From NCBI RefSeq assembly GCF_018403185.1, contig NZ_BOSE01000002.1, positions 186,001 through 250,000 on the forward strand: 64,000 nucleotides of DNA, in the 5' to 3' direction. Position numbers and translations under genes: made by a program. Below are positions 9,430 through 16,309 of this stretch, piece by piece (the first letter of the stretch is position 1; the number at the start of each line of letters is the position of its first letter). The notes beneath the pieces were generated by a model. That model was given only the letters and a program-made list of their open reading frames with translations. It searched no databases and was not told the origin of the DNA. Source of the DNA: Paenibacillus montaniterrae. Its GTDB lineage: Bacteria; Bacillota; Bacilli; Paenibacillales; Paenibacillaceae.

Positions 9430-9585
9430 AATAACACACCTCGCAATCGAATGCTCGTATTTTAACGCAGCACATCTATGTATGCTTCTATCATACATGA
9501 GCCCATCTATTTATAGTAGATTTTTCTTCGCAATAAGTGATGCAGATAACAGTTTTTCTGCCGCAATGTACATATCGTTGCAAGC

Positions 9586-9633
9586 AAACAAACAAGGCCA
9601 AGTCCTGACATACGGACTTAGCCTTGTTTGTTT
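9586..9633 (-). terminator. Intrinsic terminator downstream of rlmA-like gene
   Basis: Arms 9586-9605 and 9614-9633 form a 20-bp stem with few mismatches and an 8-nt loop, about 30 bp after the rlmA stop. The flanking A and T tracts would allow function in either direction. Confidence 0.8.
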
Positions 9634-9664
9634 GATTTAGATATAGACAGACAGCTTATCGTAT

Positions 9665-10537
9665 TTAGTGTTTATTCTGGCCTACAAGCACATCCACATC
9701 AACGGTTAGCTCGAGCTCGTCCTGCTCTAAAAATGCTGCTATGCGCGAGGACTGGGCGTTCCAGGCTAACGGTGACATTGCGTGCAGCTTTTCCAGTTCG
9801 CCATCCCCCAGCTTGTGCGTATATGTGAGCCGATGCATGCTTTGTACCGTAAAATGCTGCTGAAATAGCTTTACGGTGCGCTCGTTGCTGTATGGCGCTC
9901 GTGTTGAATCGGGAAATAACGCTGCTCTTAGCTGTTGAAAATAGTGCTGACGCGGCACAACCTTAATGACAAGTCCATTTGGCCGCAAAGCTCTCTTAAA
10001 TTCACTGTAGTTGGAAGGAGACAGCATATTAAGCACTACATCGCAGGAGTGAGCAGCAAGCGGCAAATTTGCCAAATCTCCTACAAGCCACGCCATATGT
10101 TTGTAGCTGCCTGCTGCCATTGCGATGCCTGCTTTGGCAATATCCAAGCCAACGGCTGTCAGATCAGGATGCTTACAAAGCTGCGCAATATGCTGCAAAT
10201 GCGAGCCTTCGCCGCAGCCCGCATCCAACAAGCATAATGAGTCCATGGATGTTGCAGCATGCTGCATTATTAGCGCTGCGGTGAGCTGATGCAGTGGCCG
10301 ATACAGACCGCTTTCAGTAATGATGCTGCGCCGTGCGGCGAATAACGACTTGCTGTATTGACTGCTCGCAGGCTTTGGCAAAAGATTGACATAGCCTTGC
10401 TTTGCAATATCGAAGCTGTGATTGGCAGTACAGACCAGGCTTTTGCCGACTGCTTGAAAAGCACTTTGACAGTGCGGACATACAGCAAGCTTAATCAGCT
10501 GCTGCGTTAGCTGTAAATTTGATTTATATTCAGACAT
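9665..10537 (-). CDS. rlmA: 23S rRNA (guanine-N1)-methyltransferase, RlmA/TlrB family
   Basis: Enzymes of this family methylate N1 of G745 (RlmA-I) or G748 (RlmA-II/TlrB) in helix 35 of 23S rRNA, lining the peptide exit tunnel. TlrB-type methylation contributes to resistance to tylosin-like macrolides. The N-terminal zinc site C20-P-H-C23 ... C36-x3-H40 is intact. It is followed by HSFDIAKQGYVNLLP, the SAM motif LLDAGCGEGSHL, an acidic strand end VGLDIA and the catalytic-region segment LNMLSPSNYSEFKRAL. Length 290 is normal. The ATG follows AGGTGAGGG. The gene is preceded by an elaborate ~300-nt leader with a macrolide-type arrest peptide, so I expect drug-inducible expression. Whether it targets G745 or G748 cannot be read from sequence; Gram-positive members are usually the G748 type. 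Confidence 0.9.
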   Translation of the reverse strand: MSEYKSNLQLTQQLIKLAVCPHCQSAFQAVGKSLVCTANHSFDIAKQGYVNLLPKPASSQYSKSLFAARRSIITESGLYRPLHQLTAALIMQHAATSMDSLCLLDAGCGEGSHLQHIAQLCKHPDLTAVGLDIAKAGIAMAAGSYKHMAWLVGDLANLPLAAHSCDVVLNMLSPSNYSEFKRALRPNGLVIKVVPRQHYFQQLRAALFPDSTRAPYSNERTVKLFQQHFTVQSMHRLTYTHKLGDGELEKLHAMSPLAWNAQSSRIAAFLEQDELELTVDVDVLVGQNKH

Positions 10538-10553
10538 ATTCCCTCACCTTTTC

Positions 10554-10587
10554 CAATAAAAAATCATAGGCAAGCTGCCTATGATTT
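10554..10587 (-). terminator. Leader terminator T2 before rlmA
   Basis: Arms AAATCATAGGCA and TGCCTATGATTT (12 bp perfect, 3-nt loop, 10561-10587) are followed on the minus strand by TTTTTTATT. It sits just upstream of the rlmA ribosome binding site, so it can only act as a regulated or leaky attenuator. Confidence 0.8.
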
Positions 10588-10616
10588 AGAGCAAAGGGAA
10601 ATAGAACTGAGCTTTT

Positions 10617-10655
10617 AAAATATAAAAGAGAAAGGCATGCGATCTGCCTTTCTCT
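10617..10655 (-). terminator. Leader terminator T1 before rlmA
   Basis: Arms AGAGAAAGGCA (10655-10645) and TGCCTTTCTCT (10637-10627) form an 11-bp perfect stem with a 7-nt loop, followed on the minus strand by TTTATATTTT. Its 5' arm can alternatively pair with the 3' arm of stem P1. Confidence 0.8.
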
Positions 10656-10750
10656 GCATTGATAATTTATCACCAAATGTAGACTATTAAAAAAGGACAG
10701 ACTACTCCCGTTGCTCTGAATTCACAAACAGAGCCTTTGAACATATGAAA

Positions 10751-10795
10751 TTACTTGTTCAAAGTTAGGGAACGTAGTCTGATGTAATGAATCAT
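10751..10795 (-). CDS. Leader peptide MIHYIRLRSLTLNK (ErmD/ErmK-like arrest peptide)
   Basis: Fourteen codons start at ATG 10795 and end at TAA 10751. The ribosome binding site GGAGGG (complement of 10805-10810) lies 9 nt upstream. The peptide aligns without gaps to the ErmD/ErmK leader peptide of Bacillus, MTHSMRLRFPTLNQ (recalled from the literature): 8 of 14 positions are identical (M1, H3, R6, L7, R8, T11, L12, N13) and the length is the same. In ErmD-type leaders macrolides arrest the ribosome at the Arg-Leu-Arg motif. Here those codons form the 5' arm of stem P1, so a ribosome stalled there would open P1. Confidence 0.87.
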   Translation of the reverse strand: MIHYIRLRSLTLNK

Positions 10796-10842
10796 TTTTA
10801 ATAGCCCTCCGACTGTAGTTTAAATGCAATTAATACGGATTC

Positions 10843-10871
10843 ATTATAGAAGCTTTTCAAGCAAAAGTCAA
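10843..10871 (-). promoter_or_regulatory. Sigma-A promoter of the rlmA leader
   Basis: On the minus strand TTGACT (10871-10866) and TATAAT (10848-10843) are separated by 17 bp, a near-consensus vegetative promoter. Transcription would begin near 10836, giving a leader of about 300 nt. The -35 box lies within 15 bp of the stop codon of the upstream minus-strand gene, so rlmA has its own promoter. Confidence 0.88.
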
Positions 10872-10880
10872 AGCCGCTAC

Positions 10881-11240
10881 TTAGCAAGGATCAGCAGCTG
10901 GATTGCCTGCGTCTGTTGCTGTGCGGAAGCTGGAGCCGCAGCCGCAAGTTACGGTTGCATTAGGATTATCGATCGTAAACCCGCCCGACATTGCTGTTTC
11001 CTTGAAGTCAATCACAAGACCGCGAAGGTATTTGGCGCTGTCTGCATCGACGGCTACCTTTAAGCCTTGTACTTCAAGAATTGTGTCATCCTCATTCTGC
11101 TCATCGTCAAAGCCCATGCCGTATGAGAAGCCGCTGCAGCCACCTTCCTTCACGCCTACGCGAAGGAACAATGCCGGGTTATTTTCTTCCTCAAGCATCT
11201 CGCTAATTTTTTCAGCAGCTAATTCAGTAATTGTAATCAT
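10881..11240 (-). CDS. HesB/IscA-type iron-sulfur cluster assembly protein
   Basis: A-type carriers accept and deliver Fe-S clusters. The three conserved cysteines are present in GGCSGFSY and CGCGSSF. The 119-residue protein has a short C-terminal extension (TATDAGNPAADPC) beyond the CGCGSSF end where the family usually stops, with one extra terminal Cys. The ATG is preceded by GGAGGGAGTAAC. It lies upstream of the rlmA promoter in the same direction, with no clear terminator between, and near the NifU-type scaffold gene at 13139, in keeping with a general Fe-S assembly role. Confidence 0.92.
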   Translation of the reverse strand: MITITELAAEKISEMLEEENNPALFLRVGVKEGGCSGFSYGMGFDDEQNEDDTILEVQGLKVAVDADSAKYLRGLVIDFKETAMSGGFTIDNPNATVTCGCGSSFRTATDAGNPAADPC

Positions 11241-11519
11241 GTTACTCCCTCCAGTCTATCGTAATCTCATGTATGAGACCTAAACTTACTTTTGTATAGT
11301 ATTAGTATACTCCACTATGTGCGGAAGCTCAATAGTGACGAACTAACCAATTGCTCCAGCAAATGCTTCGGATCATCAGCAGCTGCTGCTGTTGCATAAT
11401 TTGGCAAGCAGGCAATTGCAGATTTGTGCAAACAAATTGCCGCTATCGTTCATCCTATAGTAGTATACAGTATCACAAAGGATTATGATGATGAGCTTTA
11501 TAAAAATGGAGATGACAGC

Positions 11520-12584
11520 ATGAAAAAAAATCTTGTCGTTTTAGGTGGCGGGTACGGCGGCTTGGCAATTATTGAAGAGCTGCTGCAAAAGGGCTTGCCC
11601 AAGCATATTGCAATAACTCTCATTGATCGGCAGCCCTTTCAAGGCTTGAAAACGGAATATTATGCTTTGGCAGCAGGAACCTCATCCGATTGCGAGCTAA
11701 GAGTCGCTTTCCCCAAATCTCCAGATGTTCGGCTCGTTCTGGGGGAAATCCACTCCTTGGACCAGCAGAAGAAGTTGGTACATGTTGATGGCCACGACCC
11801 GATCAGCTATGACTTCCTCGTCATTGGACTAGGCAGTATAGATCATTATCATGGCGTTCTTGGCGCAGATCAATTCAGCTACGGTATTCAGACGTTTCAA
11901 GCTGCACGCAAGGCATATACTGCGCTGAATAATGTTGAGCCTTACGGCACAGTTACAATAGTCGGGGGCGGCCTCAGCGGTGTAGAAATGGCTTCAGAGC
12001 TACGCGAAAGCCGACCCGATCTTAATATTTCCTTGATGAATCGCGGCCCGCGCTTGCTAGGCGGCTTTCCCGAAGGAATTCAAACCTATGTTGCCGAATG
12101 GCTCAACGAGCACCAGGTGCAGCTGCTGCTGAACACCCAGCTGGAGCGGATCGAGCAGCAGACGCTTCATATTCTAGGCTCGCCCAAGCCGCTTCATACC
12201 GATATTACGCTTTGGACAGCCGGTATTCAGCCAGTGCCGCTTGTTCAGCAGCTGCAAGCGGAAAAGGATGCAGGCGGGCGGCTCAAGCTGAATAAGCATT
12301 ACCAGCTACTCAATGATCCTGCTATATTTGTCGTTGGCGACTGCGCAGCGCTGCCTTATTCACCAAGCGCTCAAGTAGCAGGAATTCAAGGCGAGCATAT
12401 TGCCCATATTTTACTTGCCATTTGGCGCGAAAAGAGCATCCCTGTTGAACCGATCAAGCTGCGCGGCACATTAGGCGCACTCGGCAAGCACTGCGGCTTC
12501 GGCGTGATGGGCTCAGTGGCGGTCAAGGGGCGGGTGCCGCGTCTGATTAAAAGCGGTATATTGTGGCGCTCCAAGCATTTTTAA
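11520..12584 (+). CDS. yutJ: NADH dehydrogenase-like FAD oxidoreductase (NDH-2 family, YutJ-like)
   Basis: Type II NADH dehydrogenases are peripheral membrane flavoproteins passing electrons from NADH to quinone. Visible are the FAD-binding VVLGGGYGGLAI at the N-terminus, the NADH-binding VTIVGGGLSGVEMASEL near residue 150, LWTAGIQP, and the C-terminal FAD motif VVGDCAALPYSPSAQVAGIQGEH. I chose the ATG at 11520 because GGAGATGA precedes it; the open frame further upstream lacks the family N-terminus. Length 354 matches Bacillus YutJ. It is followed by yuzB and yutI as in Bacillus, and by a decayed fragment of a second copy. Confidence 0.88.
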   Translation: MKKNLVVLGGGYGGLAIIEELLQKGLPKHIAITLIDRQPFQGLKTEYYALAAGTSSDCELRVAFPKSPDVRLVLGEIHSLDQQKKLVHVDGHDPISYDFLVIGLGSIDHYHGVLGADQFSYGIQTFQAARKAYTALNNVEPYGTVTIVGGGLSGVEMASELRESRPDLNISLMNRGPRLLGGFPEGIQTYVAEWLNEHQVQLLLNTQLERIEQQTLHILGSPKPLHTDITLWTAGIQPVPLVQQLQAEKDAGGRLKLNKHYQLLNDPAIFVVGDCAALPYSPSAQVAGIQGEHIAHILLAIWREKSIPVEPIKLRGTLGALGKHCGFGVMGSVAVKGRVPRLIKSGILWRSKHF

Positions 12585-12618
12585 GCAGCAGGTCAGTTGC
12601 AATCATTCGATAAAAAAC

Positions 12619-12650
12619 GGCAGGCCAGGTTTTCCACCAAAGCCTGCCGC
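12619..12650 (+). terminator. Hairpin after the NDH-2 gene
   Basis: CGGCAGGC pairs with GCCTGCCG around a 16-nt loop, 35 bp after the stop codon. The T run is weak, so this is a probable rather than a strong terminator. Confidence 0.5.
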
Positions 12651-12679
12651 TATATTGTATGAAGACCGTTTTGGTTTTA

Positions 12680-12774
12680 AATTATGGCCAAAGCGCACAT
12701 ATTTTGCGGGCAATCTGGAATGATAAAAGCATCCCTGCAGAACCGTTCAAGCCGAGCGTGACTCTTGTGAGGGC
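12680..12774 (+). pseudogene. Remnant of a second NDH-2 gene 3' region
   Basis: In one frame these bases translate to YGQSAHILRAIWNDKSIPAE and on to PFKPSVTL. This aligns without gaps to the intact gene upstream (GEHIAHILLAIWREKSIPVE, then PIKLRGTL). No start, no upstream domain and no continuation past about 12770 exist, so it is a decayed duplicate or recombination scar. Confidence 0.75.
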
Positions 12775-13047
12775 TTATAAATCGTCAAGCAAGCGATCAA
12801 GCGCAGCTTGATTTTCTGCTTCCTCCACTAAAAATTTTTGAATTTTTTCGTCCAGCTCTTCGACCGATTCTGCTGCAACAATTGTGCCGTTTACTAAAGC
12901 AAACGGGCGCATATAGCATTCGCCGCAATTGCCAAGACAGCCATATTCCGTTGTTTCATACGTATCATCAAGCTCATATTTATCAAGCAGTACTTCTGTA
13001 CCGTGATGCATATTGCTCGTACAAAATTCAATTGTTGGTTTTAGCAT
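12775..13047 (-). CDS. yuzB: YuzB-like protein (DUF1450), cysteine-containing small protein
   Basis: The protein carries MLKPTIEFCTSNMHHG at its N-terminus and YGCLGNCGECYMRPFALVNG in its middle, with Cys spacing like 2Fe-2S thioredoxin-fold ferredoxins. This matches the DUF1450/YuzB family. The ATG at 13047 is preceded by AAGGTG at 7 nt; upstream codons MKVKVPV are unlikely to be used. Length is 90 residues. It lies between the NDH-2 gene and yutI, as in Bacillus. Its precise function is not established; the cysteines suggest a metal or redox role. Confidence 0.85.
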   Translation of the reverse strand: MLKPTIEFCTSNMHHGTEVLLDKYELDDTYETTEYGCLGNCGECYMRPFALVNGTIVAAESVEELDEKIQKFLVEEAENQAALDRLLDDL

Positions 13048-13138
13048 AACAGGCACCTTAACTTTCAAGAACTTTATTGAGAGTTGTATTCATTTGCATT
13101 TCTTTGTACTATAATAGAATAGAAAGGAGATGATTGCA

Positions 13139-13384
13139 ATGAGTGAACAAGTACAAGATACAATGTATGATGAAGTACTGGACGTGCTTGACAAGCTTCG
13201 CCCTTTTCTACAACGCGACGGCGGTGACGTTGAGCTTGTAGACGTTGAGGACGGCATTGTTAAGCTTCGCCTGATGGGTGCATGCGGAAGCTGCCCAAGT
13301 TCCACAATCACGCTAAAAGCTGGTATTGAGCGTGCGCTTCTTGAAGAGGTAGACGGCATCGTAGAGGTTGTACAAGTATTTTAA
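13139..13384 (+). CDS. yutI: NifU-like C-terminal-domain Fe-S scaffold (YutI-like)
   Basis: The 81-residue protein is a stand-alone NifU C-terminal domain with [20 protein letters not shown] and the cluster-binding CxxC in [10 protein letters not shown]. It assembles or transfers [4Fe-4S] clusters in the cytosol. The ATG at 13139 is used because AAAGGAG lies 8 nt upstream; the in-frame ATG at 13130 directly abuts that site. A TATAAT-like -10 element lies at 13110-13115. A terminator follows. Confidence 0.92.
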   Translation: MSEQVQDTMYDEVLDVLDKLRPFLQRDGGDVELVDVEDGIVKLRLMGACGSCPSSTITLKAGIERALLEEVDGIVEVVQVF

Positions 13385-13413
13385 TAAATGTTCCGCTTAG
13401 ATGTGGTCTAAAA

Positions 13414-13447
13414 AGCGATCTCGCGCTTATGCGAGATCGCTTTATTT
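13414..13447. terminator. Bidirectional terminator between yutI and SDR gene
   Basis: Arms AGCGATCTCGC (13414-13424) and GCGAGATCGCT (13431-13441) form an 11-bp perfect stem followed by TTATTTTTG. It overlaps the end of the convergent SDR gene. Confidence 0.85.
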
Positions 13448-14221
13448 TTGCAATATGTTCGCTTTAATCGGATCAAAGCCGCCTGTCACGTCAATAATAT
13501 TGCCAGTTAAGTAGCTCGACTTGTTATCGCACAGAAATGCGATGACACGCGCCACATCCTCGCCTGTTCCCGGTCGGCCAATCGGATTTTCCTCATCATA
13601 ATTGCTCATGACCTCATGAATCGACATTTCTTTGTATTCACCCTTAATATCTCCGGGACCAATCATATTAACCGTAATGCCGTAAGGCGCTTCTTCCACA
13701 GCCAGCGATTTGGTAAATGAGACCAGCGCTGTTTTCGCTGCAGCGTAAACGGCCCGCTGCGGCCAAGCTCTTGCTTCGTTCGCATGACCGAAGCCAAAAT
13801 GAATAATTCGTCCCCAGCTATTGCTGCGCATATAGGGAAGCACATGATGGTCCAGCAGCATTGCCGATATTAAATTGCCTTGAATAAGCGACGTAATCAG
13901 CTCACGATCATACTGCTGAAACAGCTTCCGTTCTCTCACAAAAGGACCGGCATTGTTAATCAAAATATCTACGCCGCCTCCCCAGCGCTCAACCTCAGCA
14001 GCCAGCTGATCAACACCAATCGGGTTCGATAAATCAGCCTGGGCAAGCCGCACCTCCACGCCATGCTGCTGCAGCTGCTCCTTCAATGCCTCTGCTTCCT
14101 GCCCGCTTGCCATGTAATGAAGCATGAGGTTACAGCCTTGAGAGGCTAGCTCCATCGCTGTACGCTTTCCTAATCCTTTGGCACTTCCTGTAATAAGCGC
14201 CTTTTTCCCCGCAAGCTTCAC
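13442..14221 (-). CDS. Short-chain dehydrogenase/reductase, catalytic Ser apparently replaced
   Basis: Classical SDR features are the cofactor motif TGSAKGLG near the N-terminus, ILINNAGPF, and the YxxxK pair in AVYAAAKTALVSFTKSLAVE. The C-terminal substrate region ends in TGNIIDVTGGFDPIKA. The position 13 residues before the catalytic Tyr, normally Ser, is His within HFGFGHANEARAW, so catalysis may differ or be weak. I set the start at GTG 14221: AAAGGAG ends 7 nt upstream, and 259 residues is a typical length. The longer open frame upstream runs through a MITE-like element and is not expected to be coding. Substrate unknown. Confidence 0.85.
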   Translation of the reverse strand: MKLAGKKALITGSAKGLGKRTAMELASQGCNLMLHYMASGQEAEALKEQLQQHGVEVRLAQADLSNPIGVDQLAAEVERWGGGVDILINNAGPFVRERKLFQQYDRELITSLIQGNLISAMLLDHHVLPYMRSNSWGRIIHFGFGHANEARAWPQRAVYAAAKTALVSFTKSLAVEEAPYGITVNMIGPGDIKGEYKEMSIHEVMSNYDEENPIGRPGTGEDVARVIAFLCDNKSSYLTGNIIDVTGGFDPIKANILQK

Positions 14222-14246
14222 AGCCATTCTCCTTTCCAAAGAATGT

Positions 14247-14409
14247 AGGACCTGTCTGAAAACCCGCTCAGAGGCCCCTTTCATCGCCTTTTCGCCCCTG
14301 CTTCGTTCCGTTTGTTTGACGTACGCCCGGTACGCCTTCACAATCGCGCCTTGCATGGAACGAAAATTCGGCAAAATGGGCTGTCCTCGGAGTTCTCAGA
14401 CACGCCCTA
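14247..14409. mobile_element. MITE-like element, ~163 bp, with imperfect terminal inverted repeats
   Basis: The left end GGACCTGTCTGAAAAC (14248) and the right end, read inward on the other strand, GGGCGTGTCTGAGAAC, match at most positions over 20 bp. TA dinucleotides flank both ends, as in Tc/mariner- or IS630-mobilised elements. No transposase is encoded. A fragment with the same right end lies at 60933. The element sits 2 bp from the stop codon of the HEPN-domain gene. Confidence 0.7.
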
Positions 14410-14411
14410 GA

Positions 14412-15119
14412 TCAATTACGATGAAGAAGACGCTCCGCATAACGAAACGTCAGCCTGATGGATTGGGTGGTCATATGAAGCCCCGCAGTTAAATCATCCA
14501 TTTGCTGATCGAGATTTTCCAGCATAATTTCTTGACCGTACATTCTCGTTTGTTGCACCAAATCATCCTGCATTTCAGAGTTCATATAGTGAATCTCAGT
14601 ATTTCGTCTGCGGCGCAAACGATGCGTCGATTCCTTGCAGCTTTCCTTAAGCTCATTGAGCGGCTTGGTCAATTCCGGATGCAAGCCGCGCTCGCGCATT
14701 TGTCTTAATACCGTAAAGTATGAAAAATGCGGCTTGATGCGCTCTGTGCGCAGCTCCAGCAGTTCATTTAGAAAGGTGCCGAGCTTATCAAGCAATGAAA
14801 ACACACGTATGAAGCCATTTTTATCAAAATAAACGTAGCGCGCATAGTCCAGTCGCTGCTGCTCGTCCATATCTGTTAACGACCTGCTCGTAATATTTTG
14901 TTTGAATTTCCCGGCGGCATAGTGGCTCGAATATAGCTCGTGGATCGAAGCACGCAAGCCGTTGCTCCATATTTCAAAGCGTGACCAAATCTGGTTTACG
15001 GCGTCGCTTTCCTTACGCTTTTTAGCTGCCGCTGCCGCATAGCGCTGCAATAGCTGATCGACTTCAACAAAATTTTCATCTGGTTTATGTACATCGTCTG
15101 GAAATAAAAATTGCAGCAC
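14412..15119 (-). CDS. HEPN-domain protein (Cthe_2314-like)
   Basis: An all-alpha protein of about 235 residues carries RRRRNTEIHYMN near residue 175. That contains the Rx4H motif (R-NTEI-H) typical of HEPN ribonuclease or nucleotide-binding domains. The sequence resembles the Cthe_2314 HEPN family of Firmicutes. HEPN proteins often act in toxin-antitoxin or stress systems, but no antitoxin or nucleotidyltransferase partner is adjacent, so the role here is open. I prefer GTG 15119, 5 nt after GAGGTGA. A GTG at 15128 overlaps that site and would add three residues. Confidence 0.65.
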   Translation of the reverse strand: MLQFLFPDDVHKPDENFVEVDQLLQRYAAAAAKKRKESDAVNQIWSRFEIWSNGLRASIHELYSSHYAAGKFKQNITSRSLTDMDEQQRLDYARYVYFDKNGFIRVFSLLDKLGTFLNELLELRTERIKPHFSYFTVLRQMRERGLHPELTKPLNELKESCKESTHRLRRRRNTEIHYMNSEMQDDLVQQTRMYGQEIMLENLDQQMDDLTAGLHMTTQSIRLTFRYAERLLHRN

Positions 15120-15251
15120 GTTGCTCACCTCTTTTAATCGTATGTAGCTTCAATGATACCATATTTTGTCCTGCTTACGCATCTTCTATTGGCTACTGCA
15201 CGTAAAAGTACGATTACAAGTTGACTCGCTGGTACTTAAAGTCTTTACTTG

Positions 15252-15285
15252 CAAAAAAGCTGCCACCCTGCTTAAGGATGACAGC
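15252..15285 (-). terminator. Intrinsic terminator downstream of ctaA
   Basis: On the minus strand GCTGTCATCC and GGGTGGCAGC pair around a 7-nt loop, followed by TTTTTTG, about 10 bp after the ctaA stop. Confidence 0.8.
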
Positions 15286-15294
15286 CTTTCAAAG

Positions 15295-16218
15295 CTAATT
15301 TTTTTTACGATAAATCCAGGAACGTATAACCAAGTCCACCAGCATACCGAACAGGGCGACTATAATAAGGTTGTGCAATAAGCTCGTAAACAAGAACCAG
15401 TTGTCGCTGCCAATCGTGTTGACCAGCCAAGCGCCACTCGCGATTTGTGCGAGCACCAAAATGACGATCGCTTGTGCAGTCTTGGTCAACGAGGAGTTGC
15501 CGGTCAAGCGCTTAATATAAAAGTACAGCGCAATCAGCACAATACCTAAAATCGCCGCACCAACGCGGTGAATAAATGCGATTCCAGTTGCTCCCGAGAG
15601 CTCAGGAATTACTTCTCCGTTGCATAATGGCCAGCCTAGACAGCCGCCAGCGCTTTCGGTATGGCGAATAAAGGCGCCAAGGTAGACAACTACGTAGCAA
15701 TAAATCGATGCAGCCAATGCCCAGGGCATAATTTGGCGAGGAAATACGGTTGTTTCCACTATTCCTCTTTTATCGCGATAGCACCAAATGACGAGCAATA
15801 GCGTCGCTGCAAAGGCTACTAAGGAAATTCCAAAATGTATAGCCATGATCGGTGGAGATTGCGGCCACATAACGGCGGCAGCTCCCATCAACGCCTGAAT
15901 AATGGTGAAAAGCAACGCATACCAAGCATATTGCATTGGCTCGCGATATACTTTGCGCTCGCGCTTGTACTGTCTGTAAATCATAAAAAATACAGTCGCT
16001 ACAAGAATGCCCTCCAAGCCGCTAACTGCGCGATGCGAATACTCGATCATCGACTCAACCGTATATGCCGGTATAAACTTACCATTGCACAGCGGCCAAT
16101 CGTCACCGCAGCCACGACCCGAATCCGTATTCGTAACAAGAGCTCCAGCAAGCAGAACAAGCAGCATCCCGATACAAGACAGATTTGCTAATATTCGAAA
16201 CCGTTTTGTAACCTTCAT
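15295..16218 (-). CDS. ctaA: Heme A synthase CtaA (COX15 family)
   Basis: CtaA oxidises the C8 methyl of heme O to heme A for cytochrome aa3 oxidase. The 307-residue protein has eight membrane segments arranged as two similar halves. Each half carries a Cys pair (CGDDWPLC and CLGWPLC) and heme-ligand His residues (EYSHR, IHF; IHRVGA, LLHN). The ATG follows AGGTGAG. It is separated here from the ctaB-like gene at 26925, which makes the heme O precursor, and from sco at 26273; all three serve terminal oxidase assembly. Confidence 0.94.
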   Translation of the reverse strand: MKVTKRFRILANLSCIGMLLVLLAGALVTNTDSGRGCGDDWPLCNGKFIPAYTVESMIEYSHRAVSGLEGILVATVFFMIYRQYKRERKVYREPMQYAWYALLFTIIQALMGAAAVMWPQSPPIMAIHFGISLVAFAATLLLVIWCYRDKRGIVETTVFPRQIMPWALAASIYCYVVVYLGAFIRHTESAGGCLGWPLCNGEVIPELSGATGIAFIHRVGAAILGIVLIALYFYIKRLTGNSSLTKTAQAIVILVLAQIASGAWLVNTIGSDNWFLFTSLLHNLIIVALFGMLVDLVIRSWIYRKKN

Positions 16219-16309
16219 GTACTCACCTAATTCTTATTGATCTGTCTCATTCATTATAGCGACTGGATTAGGTAAAAACCATGTTCAAAATGTGAATATT
16301 GTAACAATA

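Larger units (their letters stand above)
10541..10836 (-). promoter_or_regulatory. Attenuator leader RNA of rlmA-like gene (macrolide-sensing type)
   Basis: Between the promoter and rlmA (reading the minus strand) lie, in order: a ribosome binding site and 14-codon leader peptide; a closing stem P1 formed by AGACTAC (10780-10774) and GTAGTCT (10705-10699), extended by CCC/GGG; two inner hairpins (CTTTGAAC/GTTCAAAG and GCTCTG/CAGAGC); terminator hairpin T1; terminator hairpin T2; and the rlmA ribosome binding site. The 5' arm of P1 is codons 6-8 of the leader peptide (Arg-Leu-Arg). The released 3' arm, GTCTGTCCTTT, can pair with AAAGGCAGAT in the 5' arm of T1 (10 bp with one bulge), giving an antiterminator that excludes T1. 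The pairing is read from sequence; the mechanism is inferred from Erm leaders. Confidence 0.82.

Noticed and set aside
10676..10747. A second leader frame starting at the ATG inside the inner hairpin (MFKGSVCEF...)
   Set aside because: No ribosome binding site; the peptide lacks a known arrest motif.
10681..10782. Riboswitch class (T-box, yybP-ykoY, purine) for the rlmA leader
   Set aside because: Sequence GGGAGTAG superficially resembles other leaders, but required conserved cores are absent, and the leader peptide explains the structure better.
14222..14374. N-terminal extension of the SDR gene up to 14374
   Set aside because: This sequence lies in the MITE-like element, and GTG 14221 with AAAGGAG gives the normal SDR N-terminus.
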